A stretch of 64,000 bases of DNA, taken from assembly GCA_017979445.1 (NCBI GenBank), contig CM030717.1, forward strand, positions 16,107,288 through 16,171,287, given 5' to 3'. Of the stretch, positions 33,071-45,757 are shown piece after piece. Under the pieces are notes generated by a model. It made no database searches. It saw nothing but the letters and a program-made list of their open reading frames with translations, and had not been told where the DNA came from. Positions within the stretch are counted from its first letter, which is position 1, and each line of letters starts with the position of its first letter. Both the position numbers and the translations under genes were made by a program. The DNA is from Akebia trifoliata (lineage: Eukaryota; Streptophyta; Magnoliopsida; Ranunculales; Lardizabalaceae).

Positions 33071-34308
33071 ATAATCTAGAAGACAAGAACTTTATCCAAA
33101 TCCACAGCAAAGCCTTGTGCAACCATCTTAGGGCTTCTTTTATGTTGCTGAAGGTAAATTTTAGATGAAATGTATGTTAGACAAAGATATAAAAATTATA
33201 CTCAAAATAAAGACTATGGAGTAAAAATAAAAATTAAGACTAAATGGAAAAATGAACTTCATTCGAATGGCTCATAAATATGTAAAGAGCGAAAATTGAA
33301 GTTTACTTTTGACTCAGAGAGGGGAACATGTAAAAGAATGACTTATAGAGTGATATTCAAGTTAAACAAGAGAAGAGTGGTCTCAAAGAACCTAATACCT
33401 TCTCGAAAGGAATATCGAAGGAGAAGCAAAAGATAACTAAAAACCTGAATAAAATGGATTTTATTGCAAACAAGAAAATAACTATATAAAATATATAAAA
33501 TAAATAGTAATATATTTTATTGATATGGCCTCTTAAAGGGGACAAACACTCCAAAAAAATTTCTCCCAAATACTTGTTATTTCCATCCCTATTTTCAACT
33601 TAATCTCTAAACCAATTTTTATTGGTTATATCCCTGAACTCTTATAGCCCACTTTCTAAAGATACGATCACAAAGTAAATAAATAACATCCTCAGTTAAA
33701 TCTTAATGAATCCTAATCAAATACAACTTGATCATACTGTGTAATATATATTTTGATAAATCTTCTAATTAATAATTACTAATTTTATTTTTGTTACAAA
33801 ATAGGATTGTAATAACTTCTTAAGAGAGAATCCGAGCAATTGTAAAAATTCAAGAGAAGGGTTTTCAATGAATCAACATTTATTTAGGAAAAGATCAATC
33901 TTTTATATTACAAAATTTTGGAGTATTGTTCATAGGTAAGTTACCAAAGAAAGAACTGCTGAAAAAAAAATATAAATCAATGGGAACATTAGAAAAAATT
34001 GACAAACCCATTAGAAAAGAAGACTTCATTAAACATTCCAACAAGTAAACAAAACAAAAGAGCGGATCAAATTGAGTTAGAAATCTATCATTTACATATA
34101 AAAGGATGTCTTGATCATACCTCTATCTATCGAGGTATAACAAAGATATTCCATAAAAATTCCACATATTAAATTTCAAGTGGTACAAGAGAAGAGTGAG
34201 CTGAAAAATATAAACGATAACAAACCCACCTTCTTTAAAGGCATATTGACAAAAGAGAGAATGGTAACAGAAGATCACCTGATGAACTATAAAGCAAAGA
34301 ACCATACA
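33071..34308. other. AT-rich sequence, possible introns or exons of a broken minus-strand gene
   Basis: A minus-strand segment near 33160-33110 (MVAQGFAVDLDKVLVF) looks protein-like. GTACAAGAGAAGAGTG-like words occur at about 33366 and 34183. Nothing else is recognised. Confidence 0.25.
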
Positions 34309-34398
34309 TCCATCATCAATAAACATGGAAGTCCCAAGTAGAGTGATAGAGGTTAGGCTGGTAGCTTGCGGCCTCCAACTCCTCCCCAAGACTTCCAT
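34309..34398 (-). CDS. Possible first exon of an unidentified gene
   Basis: From ATG at 34398 the minus strand reads MEVLGRSWRPQATSLTSITL and continues about ten residues. It has higher GC content than its surroundings and sits 40 bp below a telo-box/site II cluster. Downstream on the minus strand come small coding-like pieces and the foldback arms, so it may be the head of a rearranged host gene. The family is not recognised, and the 3' end of the exon is a guess. Confidence 0.25.
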
Positions 34399-34438
34399 CG
34401 CTATCTCTAACCAAAATTTTCAAATGCAACCTCTAGGG

Positions 34439-34452
34439 TTAGGGTTTGGGCT
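34439..34452 (-). promoter_or_regulatory. Telo-box and site II promoter motifs
   Basis: On the minus strand AAACCCTAA (34439-34447) lies next to AGCCCA (34447-34452). The telo-box and site II (TGGGCY) elements occur together in promoters and 5' leaders of plant ribosomal and other housekeeping genes. The position 40-55 bp upstream of an ATG is fitting. The activity is inferred. Confidence 0.4.
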
Positions 34453-34726
34453 TTTTAATATTATTCCCACCTCAAAATTGTAAATAATCGTTTCATATTT
34501 GATCTATTGAATATTAGGGTTTCACTTTCTATAACATGTAAAAAGACTTAACTACCCTTAGGTTAATTTTTTAACTTGTTAGTTGTAATCTTCTTATCTT
34601 GGCCCTATTAAATTTGTTTAGTTTTTTATTTCTCCTTACTTAAAATAACTTTTACTGTATATCCTAGAACTATTAAAGATTTTGTCTTCAAAAATATCTT
34701 TTTCATTGTCCATACTATATTGTTTA

Positions 34727-35040
34727 TCTTTTTTTTTTTTTTTGATTGATAAGCCGGGGTTAAAGGGACCCCTCCCTAAAAAAAAGAAACACTTCTAACG
34801 AGTGTAGATACAAGATGAATCTTCTTCTACAATTCTTACAAAATCTTGAGGAATATTGGAACTATCCTGAATTATAAAAAAACCATTCGCAACAACCCCC
34901 AATTTAGCTAGAAAATCCGCTGCCTTGTTTGCTTCTCTCTATTGGAATTCAAAATCACATTCGTCAAACTCTCGGCTTTGATTTGTGATTTCCATTCATG
35001 GACAATTTTTTATGCATTTCTAAAATCATAGTTTATAAAA
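34727..35040 (-). mobile_element. 5'-truncated LINE (L1-type) 3' end
   Basis: The minus strand carries the end of a LINE RNase H domain (REANKAADFLAKLGVVANG, preceded by a frameshifted IVHEWKSQIKAES). A stop, a short 3' UTR with CCCCGGCTTATCAATC and a poly-A tail follow (the T run at 34727-34744 on the plus strand). Poly-A and 5' truncation are standard for target-primed insertion. No clear TSD is found, and the upper boundary is approximate. Confidence 0.7.
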
Positions 35041-35534
35041 TTTATCAACTTTACTCAAAATTCAAATGAGTCAACTCGACTCTATTGGATTTCGAGTGAA
35101 GATTTCAAAATAACTCAGTCCCAAAAATCAGTGGAACTATCTTGTTGAGTCACCACATGAATTCAACCATGCCAACTTGTCAACTCCATCAAGTCACTAT
35201 AGGAATTCAACTATGCAACCAAGTTATTTGGTTATGTATAATACTTTTGTAGAGATCGAGAAATAAATATTTTTATTTAATTAATTTCATAGATTTTTAC
35301 TTGACACATCCAATTCAACTCATGAGTTTTTCATTTGACTAAAGTTACTATGTTATTCAAGTTTTCAATTTAAAAAAACATGATTTAAAGCTAAGAAACT
35401 TTACAAGATTCCAATGTCCACTTGGTAAAGACAACTTCATGACTCACAATGCTACTTAGATGGTTTAAATAGGTAAACAACCTTATTTCAATGGCTTGGA
35501 GAATATTATTTTGAAGATGTAGAAAACGAAAGGG
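35041..35534. other. AT-rich spacer, no feature seen
   Basis: CAACTC-rich words (about 35090-35210) but no coding frame or recognised repeat. Confidence 0.35.
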
Positions 35535-37300
35535 TGTCATGCCCACAAATCCAGAATCCCGATGATTCTTCTACAAGATCTCAAGGCATGATTAACTTCC
35601 CATGATAACATATAATAATAAAAAAAAGATCATGATTCACAAATTTATCACAGTAGGAATTTATATACTACCAATAAGCTAATAGAGTGCGGATATTAAT
35701 AACATTCAAATCATGATCGAGAATCATCAAATCTCAAATTAATAAGTCTTACTGAATGAAACAAAATACATAACTTCGTATCAATATTGAATATAAATTG
35801 GCACAATGCCCTGACATAAGTTTCTCAAACTGAAACATGAGAAATAAATAATTACTAAATTCTAAGACTACTCAAACTTTGGTACCTCCTTGTAATTCTC
35901 ATCCTAAACGACTGGATCCTCTAAAGCTATATGATCTTAAAATGTGAATGATAGGGTGAGTAATGGGAGTTATTCAATAGAAAGTTTGCCATTCTAACAA
36001 TTAGTTATAGCATGCAAAGAATAGACATACTGTAATTTAAATCATGCAAGTTTTGATATAATATAACATTCGTATAAGGACTAAAGAGAATATTAAAATA
36101 GTTTAGATATATAACAATCTCAGCATGGCTATTGATATTCCAAGCTACTCTCGATATGGAATCCTACTATTTTCATTTGATTTTGTGGCAGTTCGTTGTT
36201 ATCACATTTGAGTGACCATTTATCCATCTTAGACTGGTCACTTACTAAGGTTCAAATACTTGAACTAATTATGTTGATCATTCATTTGAAGATTATAGAC
36301 ACTCAATTATCACTAACATACCTAAGAGAAAACTCCTCACATCTAAGCCTATCAAGAGACAATACATGTAAATCTCGACTATCTCTACATTATATAAATA
36401 CCGTTTTTACACACATATTTTCTAGGAAAGAAGAAGAGGAATTCTTAGATCTCACAAGCTATACTACTTTCTAAGGTATCTCATACTACCAAAAAGGGCA
36501 GGACATCAAATGTTATCCTAGATTGACCTATCGTTTCCGAAAATATAACAACGTTTCACTCTTTATAGCTTTTCTACGACCCTTTTCTGGTAAAAAAAAT
36601 ATTTTATTTGTATACATATATATCTAATTTTTTTCTATCCAAAATACAAACAAAGGTATGGTAGTGCCTTTAATATATTCATTAGTCGAACCATCTGTCA
36701 ATTATATCTCATGTGATCGTAGGAACGTGAGATATCCATCTATCTATCTATGTCTTATGCATAATGTGGCATAGCATAAGGTTGGAAGCATTGTCATATA
36801 AATCAATCGAGAAGATAAGTTCTCTTTATCCATTTATCCATCCATCGATAAAATATCTATTGTTCTAAGTAACTATCAAGATACATTTCTTTTTAAAAAT
36901 ATTCACGATTCTAAGGTATCAACCAATTCCATATGATAGTCTTGATTGAGTAGAAAAATTTGGAAATAACGATTAAATAGAAAGTATTTAACGTTGAGAA
37001 AAACTATGAAAATTTGGCTAAATGTCAAAAATAAGATTTTTCAAAGTACTTCAAACATAAAACTAGTTTTTTGAAATGAAAGTTTTAATCATGATATTTG
37101 AAATCATATCATTTGTGAAACTTAATTTGAAGAAAAAGTCAAAGAAAATGGGGATTAAAAATTTCATGAAAACGCTCAAATACGTATTTTGTTCTAGAAC
37201 CCAAATATTTGATTTTGATACTTTGAGATTTAGATTTTAAATTATCTTTTATTGGTTCCAAATGAGGGTTATTCCCTTATTTTCATTTAATAAAAATAAA
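35535..37300 (-). mobile_element. Diverged LTR related to the 39248-48892 family
   Basis: The start, TGTCATGCCC, parallels the family's TGTGGCGCCCC. Co-linear similar blocks follow: AGGGTGAGTAA near 35955 and GACCATTTATCC near 36211 with CTTAGACTGGTCA, matching GACCATTTATCCGGCTCAGG of the family. Similarity is patchy and the far end is not defined; no TSD is found. It is an older relative in the same orientation. Confidence 0.55.
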
Positions 37301-37334
37301 ATGCTAAAAATGCATGTGTCGTTGGGAAAAAATA

Positions 37335-37450
37335 TTGAAATAGTGCTGAACAATTGGTTCTGTCAGTGATTGTTGGTGCCAGCGAAAGAGAGTATTTTTC
37401 GGTGGCAAGGTTGGTGCCACCGATGATGGGTGTAAGTACCACCGATAGAG
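37335..37450. repeat. TCGGTGG..ACCGA palindromic words
   Basis: A cluster of GGTGCCACCGATGATG, TTTCGGTGGCA and TACCACCGATAG, similar in style to the repeats at 13860-14210 inside the putative Copia LTR. It may mark a fragment of a related LTR. Confidence 0.4.
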
Positions 37451-37519
37451 ACAAACCAACTTCGATATTTATCTTTTATAACTTCTTTGATTCTGCCCCA
37501 AATTCATCCAAAACTTTTC

Positions 37520-39242
37520 TATAATAAAGTACTCTAGATATGGCCTAAGTCTTTGTCCATTAAATTTGAAAATTGACCCATCATTAGGGCTTTAGAATTC
37601 TATTGTACCATGTTGGTTCACAAAATGGACTATGTATGGGCCTTGCCATCTAGTTTTAATTTTTCAAGAAAAAGACGTAACTTAGTATCGTATAATAGAA
37701 CTTTCTACCCAAGTTGAAATTATTTTTCTTAGGATGAACTTATCGTGAATCATTTTTGTTATGTCCTTATATTGCCTACCATAATTGTAGGCATCATTCT
37801 TAATTTCATTTAGCTCATTGAGTTGGAGTTTTTTGTTTTCCCCTACCTTGTCGAGGTTAAAGTTTAGACATTTAATAGCTTAGTATGCTTGATGTTCTAA
37901 CTTGATTGGAAAATGATAGACTTTTTTGAAGATGATCTTATAAGAAAACATTCCTATGGGTGTCTTGTAAACTATGCGATATGTCCATAGGACACCAGTA
38001 AGGTGCAAAGACCAATCCTTATGAGTGGTGTTGATTGTTTTTTCTAAAATTATCTTTATCTCTTGATTAGAGATTTCTACTTGTTCACTCATTTGAAGGG
38101 ATAAGGGTAGTAACTTTATGAGTTATCCTTTACTTTGACATTGTAGATTTGAAAGCATAATTACAAAAATGGTTTCCCCTATCATTAATGATAGCTCGGG
38201 GTAAATCGTAATGTGCAAATATGATTTTCTTGAAGAACGTGACTACCAGCTTATGGTTATTCATCATGCAAGCAATAGCTTTGACCCATTTGAACACATA
38301 ATCAACCACGATGAGGATATAAGGATATTTGTGTGACATAGGGAATGGGCTAATGAAATCAATGCCTCAAACATCGAAGATTTAGATTATAAGGATGGGT
38401 TGTAGGATCATCTCATTCCGATACGATATATTTCCTAAGCATTGACACTTATCACATGTTTTGCAATAGTTGTGCACATCACGAAAGATTGTTGGCTAAT
38501 AAAAACCACTTTGCAAAATATCTTCAATGATTTTACTTCCACTAAAATGAACACCGCATATGTGATTTTGGCAGAAAAATAGAAGTTGGGCGTGATTGTT
38601 GTCTAGGACGTATCTCCTAATAATTTGATCAGGACAATACTTAAAAAAGTTAGAAACATCCCAAAAGTACCATTTTACCTTGCTTTGAAATCTAAGCCAT
38701 TCTTGTTTTAGACTAAATACTAGGTGTTTCTTTCGTGACAATGTAATTTACAATGTCAGTGTACCATGAAACAAGGGAGTATGAGATGGATATGAGTAGT
38801 TCATCTAAAAATGTTTTAAAGACCAAGAAAGAATCGAGTAGTGACTTGATGATTAATCTAGACAAATAGTCAACAACCACATTTTGAGATCCCTTTTTTA
38901 TCTTGAATTTCAAGACGAAATTCTTGTCAAAGAAGGTCCCAATGGATAAGGAGAACCTGAACTTTTTTCTTGACAAGAAGATACTTGAGGGATGCATGAT
39001 TAGTGTAGACCAACACTTTGGAACTTGTCAAGTAAGATTTGAATCTGTTAAATGTGAACATTCCAACTAGCAACTACTTCATGGATGAGTAATTGAGTTG
39101 GACTTCATTTAATATTTTAATAGAATAGTGAATGGCATGTGAAAGTTTGTCCACTTGCTATCCTAGAATGACTCTTATTGTATAATCAGAGGCATTGCCC
39201 ATCACCTCAAAAGGGGTATTCCAATCCAGAGGTCTAATGATA
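37520..39242 (-). pseudogene. Athila-like RNase H and integrase, decayed
   Basis: RNase H reads NASDYTIRVILG, then VYTNHASLKYLL and KIKKGSQNVVVDYLSRL (39190-38860). Integrase shows the zinc segment (CQNHICGVHFSG), then VDYVFKWVKAIACMMNNHK, LPRAIINDRGNHFCN and [13 protein letters not shown]. The C-terminal part carries KDITKMIHDKFI and FKFNGQRLRPYLE. Asp positions of the integrase core (VVDY and NDRG) are present. Stops and frameshifts separate the pieces, so it is dead. Motif wording fits the Athila lineage. Confidence 0.85.
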
Positions 39243-39247
39243 GGTGC

Positions 39248-42200
39248 TGTGGCGCCCCGCCGAACGCTAACACAAATCCCCATGTCAGATCTCGAGGTAT
39301 TATGTAGCACCTCGAAATTTCGGCATGGTCTCCTCTGTTTATGTTAGCATTCCAAGGCGTTCAACCTGCACCTGATAAACGACATACAATCCTGCATACA
39401 TATACAAAATATAATACTAGCGGAAGCCTATATAAGTCTAATAACGTACGAATTATCAGAGTGCGGAAGAAGAAAATTTACGGGATTATACAAAATTTTC
39501 TCACTCTAACAAGAATCCTAACGCTCAATACAAATCTATAATACTCCTAGACAAATGGAGTATAACTCCAATACTTACCAAGTGACAAAGTCTGGCTATC
39601 TATTTGACCCACCAGATGATTCTCACTCGTGCTCTATACTTGTCTCGCCAAGCTTTAGATCTGAAACTAAAAAAATAGAGAAGGAAAGGGTGAGTAACAA
39701 GGGTTACCCAGTAAGGAAGCAACAATTTCTGCCAATAACCTCTCCTAACATGAACGAATAAACATACTGAATCATTTTAAAATAAACAAAATTTTACAGA
39801 AGAAAACTACGATTAACTGGTACATATAGCCAGGGATGAGCAACTAAACATTTTAAAACTCACATTACATCGATCAGCAGTACTCACTATAACATTCTCT
39901 TTTTATACAAATCTAATTGATCAAATGGAAACAATAAACATGCATTTCATTTATATATCAAAATAAGCAACAGATACATAATACACAATGGTGGAGTATT
40001 GGAATTAGAGAGTTGGGATTCACGACTGGATCGCTCCCAGTCGGGACATGATGTTACAATTCTCTCTGGCTTTTAGTTCCTGATTTTGTGGCTGGTCGCT
40101 GTTTACCACGTTTGGTTGACCATTTATCCGGCTCAGGCTGGCCGTTTGACGTGACCGTAAGCAATGGGTCTCTTTTCGATGTGTCAGAACGTTCGACTAC
40201 TATAGATTGTTAGTGATCACTGACTAATCATCTTCGTCTATGCCTATCAGGCGTACATGTGATTCCCAAAGATACAAACCATTCGTATACGACCACCTTT
40301 ACATTACAAGTTCACTGGTAAAGATAGAGAGGAATAAACCCGGATTCCAGTTGTGACTCCACTCTCATACGCGTCCCATACCACGTATGAGTTTGGTGGT
40401 CCCTACCGTACATCCCAGGATAGTACACCACTCCGGATGATATGATGCACTATCCCTTCAGGCATTCACAAACTCTTTAACAGCTCACAAAATAGCTACT
40501 TATATATATTATTTTCATTTGAAAACAAAAGAGAAATTAACAATACAAGGTTGAGAATAGATATCCAGTTTCCTACCATGCAAGTGTGGCCACCCGGCCT
40601 AAAATAAATAACATAACAGAGCGCCTCGCGCTAACAGAAAGTAAATAAACATGCAACCAGTAACATTATCCCTGGATATCCGTTCACCAACCTGCATACA
40701 ACACAACAACGTAAAATGCAGACATCACCCCTCGGGTGTGACTCTGACATTTTACCGTTTCATACCCTTTTTCCCTTTTTTCGACTTTTACAGTTTTCAA
40801 TCTCTTCATAAAATATCCATTTTCTGATATTCATCAACTCAATATGAGTTCATTGAATATTAAATCACATTTTTCAACTATAGAATTTATTTCTATCAAT
40901 AATATTGAAAAAATACAAATTTCATATCAAAACGGGGTCCGAGCAGTGCACAAGACCCAATTTATGGCAATAACCCGTTAAAATACCTACCCACGTATAA
41001 TTTATTAAAAATACAATTAAACATATCAAACATGCAATTTCTGGCGTGAATTTTTGAAATAACAAAATAATTCTATATTTAAAAATACATCCAAATTTTT
41101 CGATAAAATCCTAAATGCAATTTTCACAATCTAGATTACTAATAGAAATTGAGAGTTCCTTACAATCACTAGGCGACGGAATTGAAGCACGTGCGCGGAA
41201 ATCGAGGCGATTGGCGCGGAAATCGAGATGGACCGAACTTCGAAGCGGCTGATTTTCGAAACTGGCTTGGTGGTTTCGAAGATCTCGATGTGCTCGTCTC
41301 TTCTCCCTTCTACGGCGAAAGACGGTTTGACCCCGAAATCGATGAAAATCGAGGTCGAAGTTACGAAAATCTCCGTATAAAAATACGGCTGATTTTTGAC
41401 TATACGGGGTGAAAAAGACGAGAAAACGGAAGGAACTTGGTTGGGTTATGTAGAGAATGAGGCTGCGGACGTTTCTCCCTTCTGCGTCGGAAAGCGATTT
41501 GACCCCGAAACGGACGAAATCCGAGGTCAAAGTTTCGAAATTTCCGTATCCAAATACGGCTGATTTTTGACGATATCGGGTGAAATAGAAAGTGAAATGA
41601 AGAAAGGTTGGGTGGGTTTTGTAGAGAACGAAGCTGCGGACCTTTTTCTCTTCTGCGGCGATCGTCGAAAGTGGACCGTTTGCGAGAGATCTGAGGTGGA
41701 AGGTCGAAGAGAAAAAAAAAATTCATTTTCGTATATGTCTCGGCTGTTTGGACGCGTTGGGGAAGATGAGATTAAAAAAAAAAATTTAATATTATTTATA
41801 TAATATTTGGGACGAATTCGGTATTTCGCCTATTGTTTTGATCGACGATAACTTGGTCATTCGGTCTCCAAAACTGACAAACGAATACTCTATTTCGCCT
41901 AATTTTTCATTCCGGATCTAATGGTATAGTCAATTTCTACAAATTATGTCTCCATCAAAAATTTACATTTTTGGCCTGACGTGACCCATAAACTTGATGT
42001 CGTTTTCGTTTTTGGCGATAATTCGACTTCCTGATCTCCAAAAATGACAAATAAATAGTCTATGTTGAATAATTTTTCGTTATGAACCCAATGGTATGAT
42101 CGAATTTTAAAAATTATTGCTCTAACAAAAAGTCACTGTTTTAGCCTGGTCCGACCCGGTAATCGAGGATTTTGCAACTTTTATATTCGGACTCGCATTT

Positions 42201-42382
42201 GAGCGTGCTTACAGGCTAAACTATGTTTTTCGATCATTTTGAATCTAATGGTGAGGTCAGATTCCATTAAAAATGATCAAAACAAGGTCCTACAGTTTTA
42301 CCCTAAGTCCCACTTTCAAGATTTTCTTAAAATTCCACTATTTATTTTCCTCGAGATACGAATTAAAATTTGGGGTGTTACA
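39248..42382 (-). repeat. 3' LTR of the 39248-48892 element
   Basis: In element orientation it starts TGTAACACCCC and ends GGGGCGCCACA. Read on the plus strand it ends GGGGTGTTACA at 42382. Frames inside (41111-41530, 41400-41726) are shared with the other copies and show no known domain. Confidence 0.95.
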
Positions 42383-42396
42383 TTCTCCCCCCTTAA
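42383..42396 (-). promoter_or_regulatory. Polypurine tract of the 39248-48892 element
   Basis: On the minus strand TTAAGGGGGGAGAA lies directly before the TGTAACACCCC start of the 3' LTR. Confidence 0.85.
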
Positions 42397-43029
42397 TAAA
42401 AATTTCGTCCTCGAAATTGAAATCATACCTTATTGAGCTTTGTCGCGATTCCACTAACACGACATAAATAAGAGACAACGCTTATTTTCGATTACCATCT
42501 ATTGTTAGTCCCAAACCAATCTGATTTATAACTCGTAGACTTATGTCTCCCATATTCCGTCAACCAAACACATTCATTAATTAATCACTCTATTTTAAAC
42601 CCATACTCCAACTAATCCATTATTTATATAACCACAAGATAACAATCAATTCACATTGTATCACTTCCCCACCAATATCTATCAACCACAATCTTTTCAC
42701 GTTTTCTCTATCCTTATCTTTACTTCTCTCACCAATTACACCGTCTAGTATATTTTACTCATAATTGCTATGAATATTACTCCTCAATGCATAGTCTTAC
42801 CGCAAACACACCATTATCTTTATATTTAATTCAATATTATATTTTCTACTTATTGCGATATTTCCTCAAAACCTCTGTCATAACCTTTATAATTTAAGAT
42901 CTTACTCGAGGGGATAAATCATACATCTATTTTCTCACAATTCCATTAAGTCATCATTAATGCAACATTGTCACAAGATTATTCTTTCTCACATTTTACA
43001 TCGACCCACCTCCTAACTTATACTCTACT

Positions 43030-43510
43030 AAATCTCTTTAGGATGGATGTGGGCACAGGTAGGTAGTAGCCGCTGCTTCTACGGAATCATAATCATTACT
43101 TATAACTCTCTCGTTTCGAAGGAGTGAAAAGGAACCACGATCGAAGTCTTGAAGTGAGCGCTTGTCTATAGAAGGCATTGATCACGTAACGAGAACGATA
43201 ATAATGAATTCTTTTACTGGAAAGCGATCGTGAAAAGAGAAAGCAAAAGAAGAGTTAGAATCGACACCGAGGATAGAAAGATAAAAGGAAAAGATGATCT
43301 ATCTTTTCAAAGGAGGAGAATCGATTCAAGAAGTTGTAAAGCAAGAGCTGCTTTATCTAATAGTTCAGTCGTTAGGCCTCCCAAAGTTAAGCCATCTTCA
43401 ATCGAAAAGAGAGATACGCAACTCCCTGTGTTGATATTCGAGGAAGTAGCTCTCGACATGAAGGATATACAAGAAACACCTGCTTATCTACTAGCGTAAT
43501 ATACGGGTAA
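43030..43510. other. Compositionally distinct island in the element interior
   Basis: This stretch is richer in GC and purines than its flanks and uses words such as GGAAAGCGATCGTGAAAAGA and GAAGTGAGCGCTTGTCTATA that remind me of plant mitochondrial DNA. It contains an 89-codon plus-strand frame (43230-43499), antisense to the element, with many Arg/Lys and no domain I know. It may be a captured organellar or host fragment. This is an impression from sequence style, not a match. Confidence 0.3.
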
Positions 43511-43859
43511 TTGACTAGACTATTGATATAAAGACTAGCGTACCAATTGAACATCACTTGTCTTTTCACACTTTACAATTATTCTAATACCTATTTTGCA
43601 AGTTCTTAAATGATCTTCCAAAAATCTTATTCTTTCTTCGCAAGGCCTTCCAATGGTATAAATAATTTCATTACTTGACCTGTGTCAGTGGTTTCTAGTT
43701 CTAGCAAGTGTGCAAACTTTTCACAGAATTATATAATCTAGAGGAACCAATATTGAGTAAAACTCCATGTTCTAACATTATAATTAGAAATTGTATCTTC
43801 CAAAACTTCGTTGGAGACATGTACTTTCTCCTGGGTCACAATCCTTGCTCTTACTTGCG

Positions 43860-45060
43860 CCTGTGATAGAAGACATTCTTTCTTGATATGTCCCACCTGA
43901 TCAAACGCGTAACAATGTCAATGATCTTGTCTTCGTAGATCTCTGTGGAGTAGGTAGTTGGAAGACTAGGGTCTGTAGGCTCTAAACCTGCCTTGTTGAT
44001 TCCTTTGGCCCTGTTGGCATCATTGGAGCTTCAACTGCTCTCTAACTCAGTGATGGGAAAACTCTACAACTCAGTAATGGAGGAGTTATATATTATGGAT
44101 ACCTTGATTCGGAGGAGATTAGCCTTGAATACATCGACCTCTTGGTCATATCTGATTGGGAGGAAAAGAAATCTAAGGTCGACTAATTTGTCCTCTAGAG
44201 GTCTGTAACTCCATATCTTCTCGTTTTATCCTTTAAGCTCGATTTATCGTATCTCTATAATTGGTAGTCTCAATCATCGACCTCTTGGCCCTTAGGTAGG
44301 GTTATAGTCTTCTAAAAAATCTACGAGCCTTCTGCAAATCTGTCAGGATAAGCTCGGGCGCATATCGTGACAACCTAATGAACATATCTATCTTAGTCTC
44401 TATAATTGATAGATTACCTGCACTAATCTCAAAAACTCCTAGTGTTTGATTTCTCGAGAGTCTCAAATATAAATCAATTAACAAATATCCTCTCGAATTC
44501 TACCCACTCAAACGATCCATCTCCCAATATATTCATCTCAAAACGTTACTAATGATTGGCATCCTCATCCAACTAGAATGTAATCACCGTCACCCATTGA
44601 TCTCTTGGGCATTACATGACACTCAAAATCTTTAGGTCTTCAAAACCCACTCATTGACCTCAATCGGATCGGAAAAAGTCCCCAAATCTTGATAGACGTA
44701 ATCGTTGAAAATTCTACAACCACATCCTTATTTATCTATCCTTTGAGTTGGGGAATTCTCTCATTCTTCAAAGGCACGACCTGTGGTAATGGTCCCTAAG
44801 GTGGAATAGTATTTATCTCTTGCGAAGAAGTCCAGCGCTTCTTCATTTCTTGGATTTAGTGGTGCACCTTACAATTGTGGTAAGTCTTGTGCCATCTCTC
44901 ACTTCCAATCGCTAATCTTGTCTGTTCGGGATGGCACGAATACGTTATCAACTTTATTAAATATGGTGGCCTTATTGTCTCATACATTGGTTTGTCTAGC
45001 ATCTTTTTGAGCCACACATCCTTAATCATTGACGTTGACCCGAACATTGCTCTCCTTTAT
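43860..45060 (-). pseudogene. Gypsy gag remnant (chromovirus/Tekay-like)
   Basis: The minus strand includes FIRLSRYAPELILTDLQKAR and RFFRRL (about 44385-44302), the conserved end of the retrotransposon gag domain. Further on is a zinc knuckle CYAFDQVGHIKKEC (43918-43877) in which the second Cys is replaced. Earlier parts (45047 downward) are broken by many stops. Gag forms the virus-like particle; this copy cannot be made. Confidence 0.7.
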
Positions 45061-45743
45061 GTCCCATTTGCCACATTCATAATATACCACAACTTTTTCT
45101 TTCGATGATTTAGTAGTATATGTTGTTATTTCTTATGAAATTCTTCCATCCATTGAGTTGGTATGTCTATAATATCATTCCCCACTTATTGTTATTTTTC
45201 CTATGAATTTGTTAGTTTCGTAACTGTTTGTCGCTAATTGCCTTCCTTCCATTTGGCTTCAAGGTGGTGGTGGTTGTATTATTCATATTTTCTCTTTGAA
45301 ACTTGATATGAGACTAACCATCTATCTCATGAATGACATTAGTTGTGCTATTGTGTCAGTGGTCTGATCCAGAATCTACCTCGTCTCTATTGCGTTTCAG
45401 CCTATACCTTGTCCATTCCTCTCGCTTGTGTTTATCCGTAACAAGGCACTTATCAGAATAAGGCCAAAATCGCTCTTACGTAACTATGAATTGCTACCAT
45501 AGCTTGGAACTTAGTAATGGACTCCATTTCCATTACTAACAGAACAAAACTAGAATCCTATCCTAGGCTTACTAAGCTCTATAGACTTCTAGACACGGAA
45601 GAACTCGTAATTCCAATACGGAACTACTAATGAGCTCGGATGCCGAATTCCTAATGACATTATATAATTATCGCTCTAATATCTGTGGTATCAGCAATTC
45701 TCCAAAACATAGCAGATCGTATCCCATACGGATCTAATACTAT

Positions 45744-45755
45744 GCTCTGATACCA
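45744..45755 (-). promoter_or_regulatory. Primer-binding site, initiator tRNA-Met type
   Basis: TGGTATCAGAGC on the minus strand, two bases from the 5' LTR end. It pairs with the 3' end of initiator tRNA-Met and shows the element points to lower coordinates. Confidence 0.9.
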
Positions 45756-45757
45756 TC

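Noticed and set aside
44302..44484. Minus-strand 60-codon frame as an independent small gene
   Set aside because: It is the conserved end of the gag domain of the surrounding retroelement.
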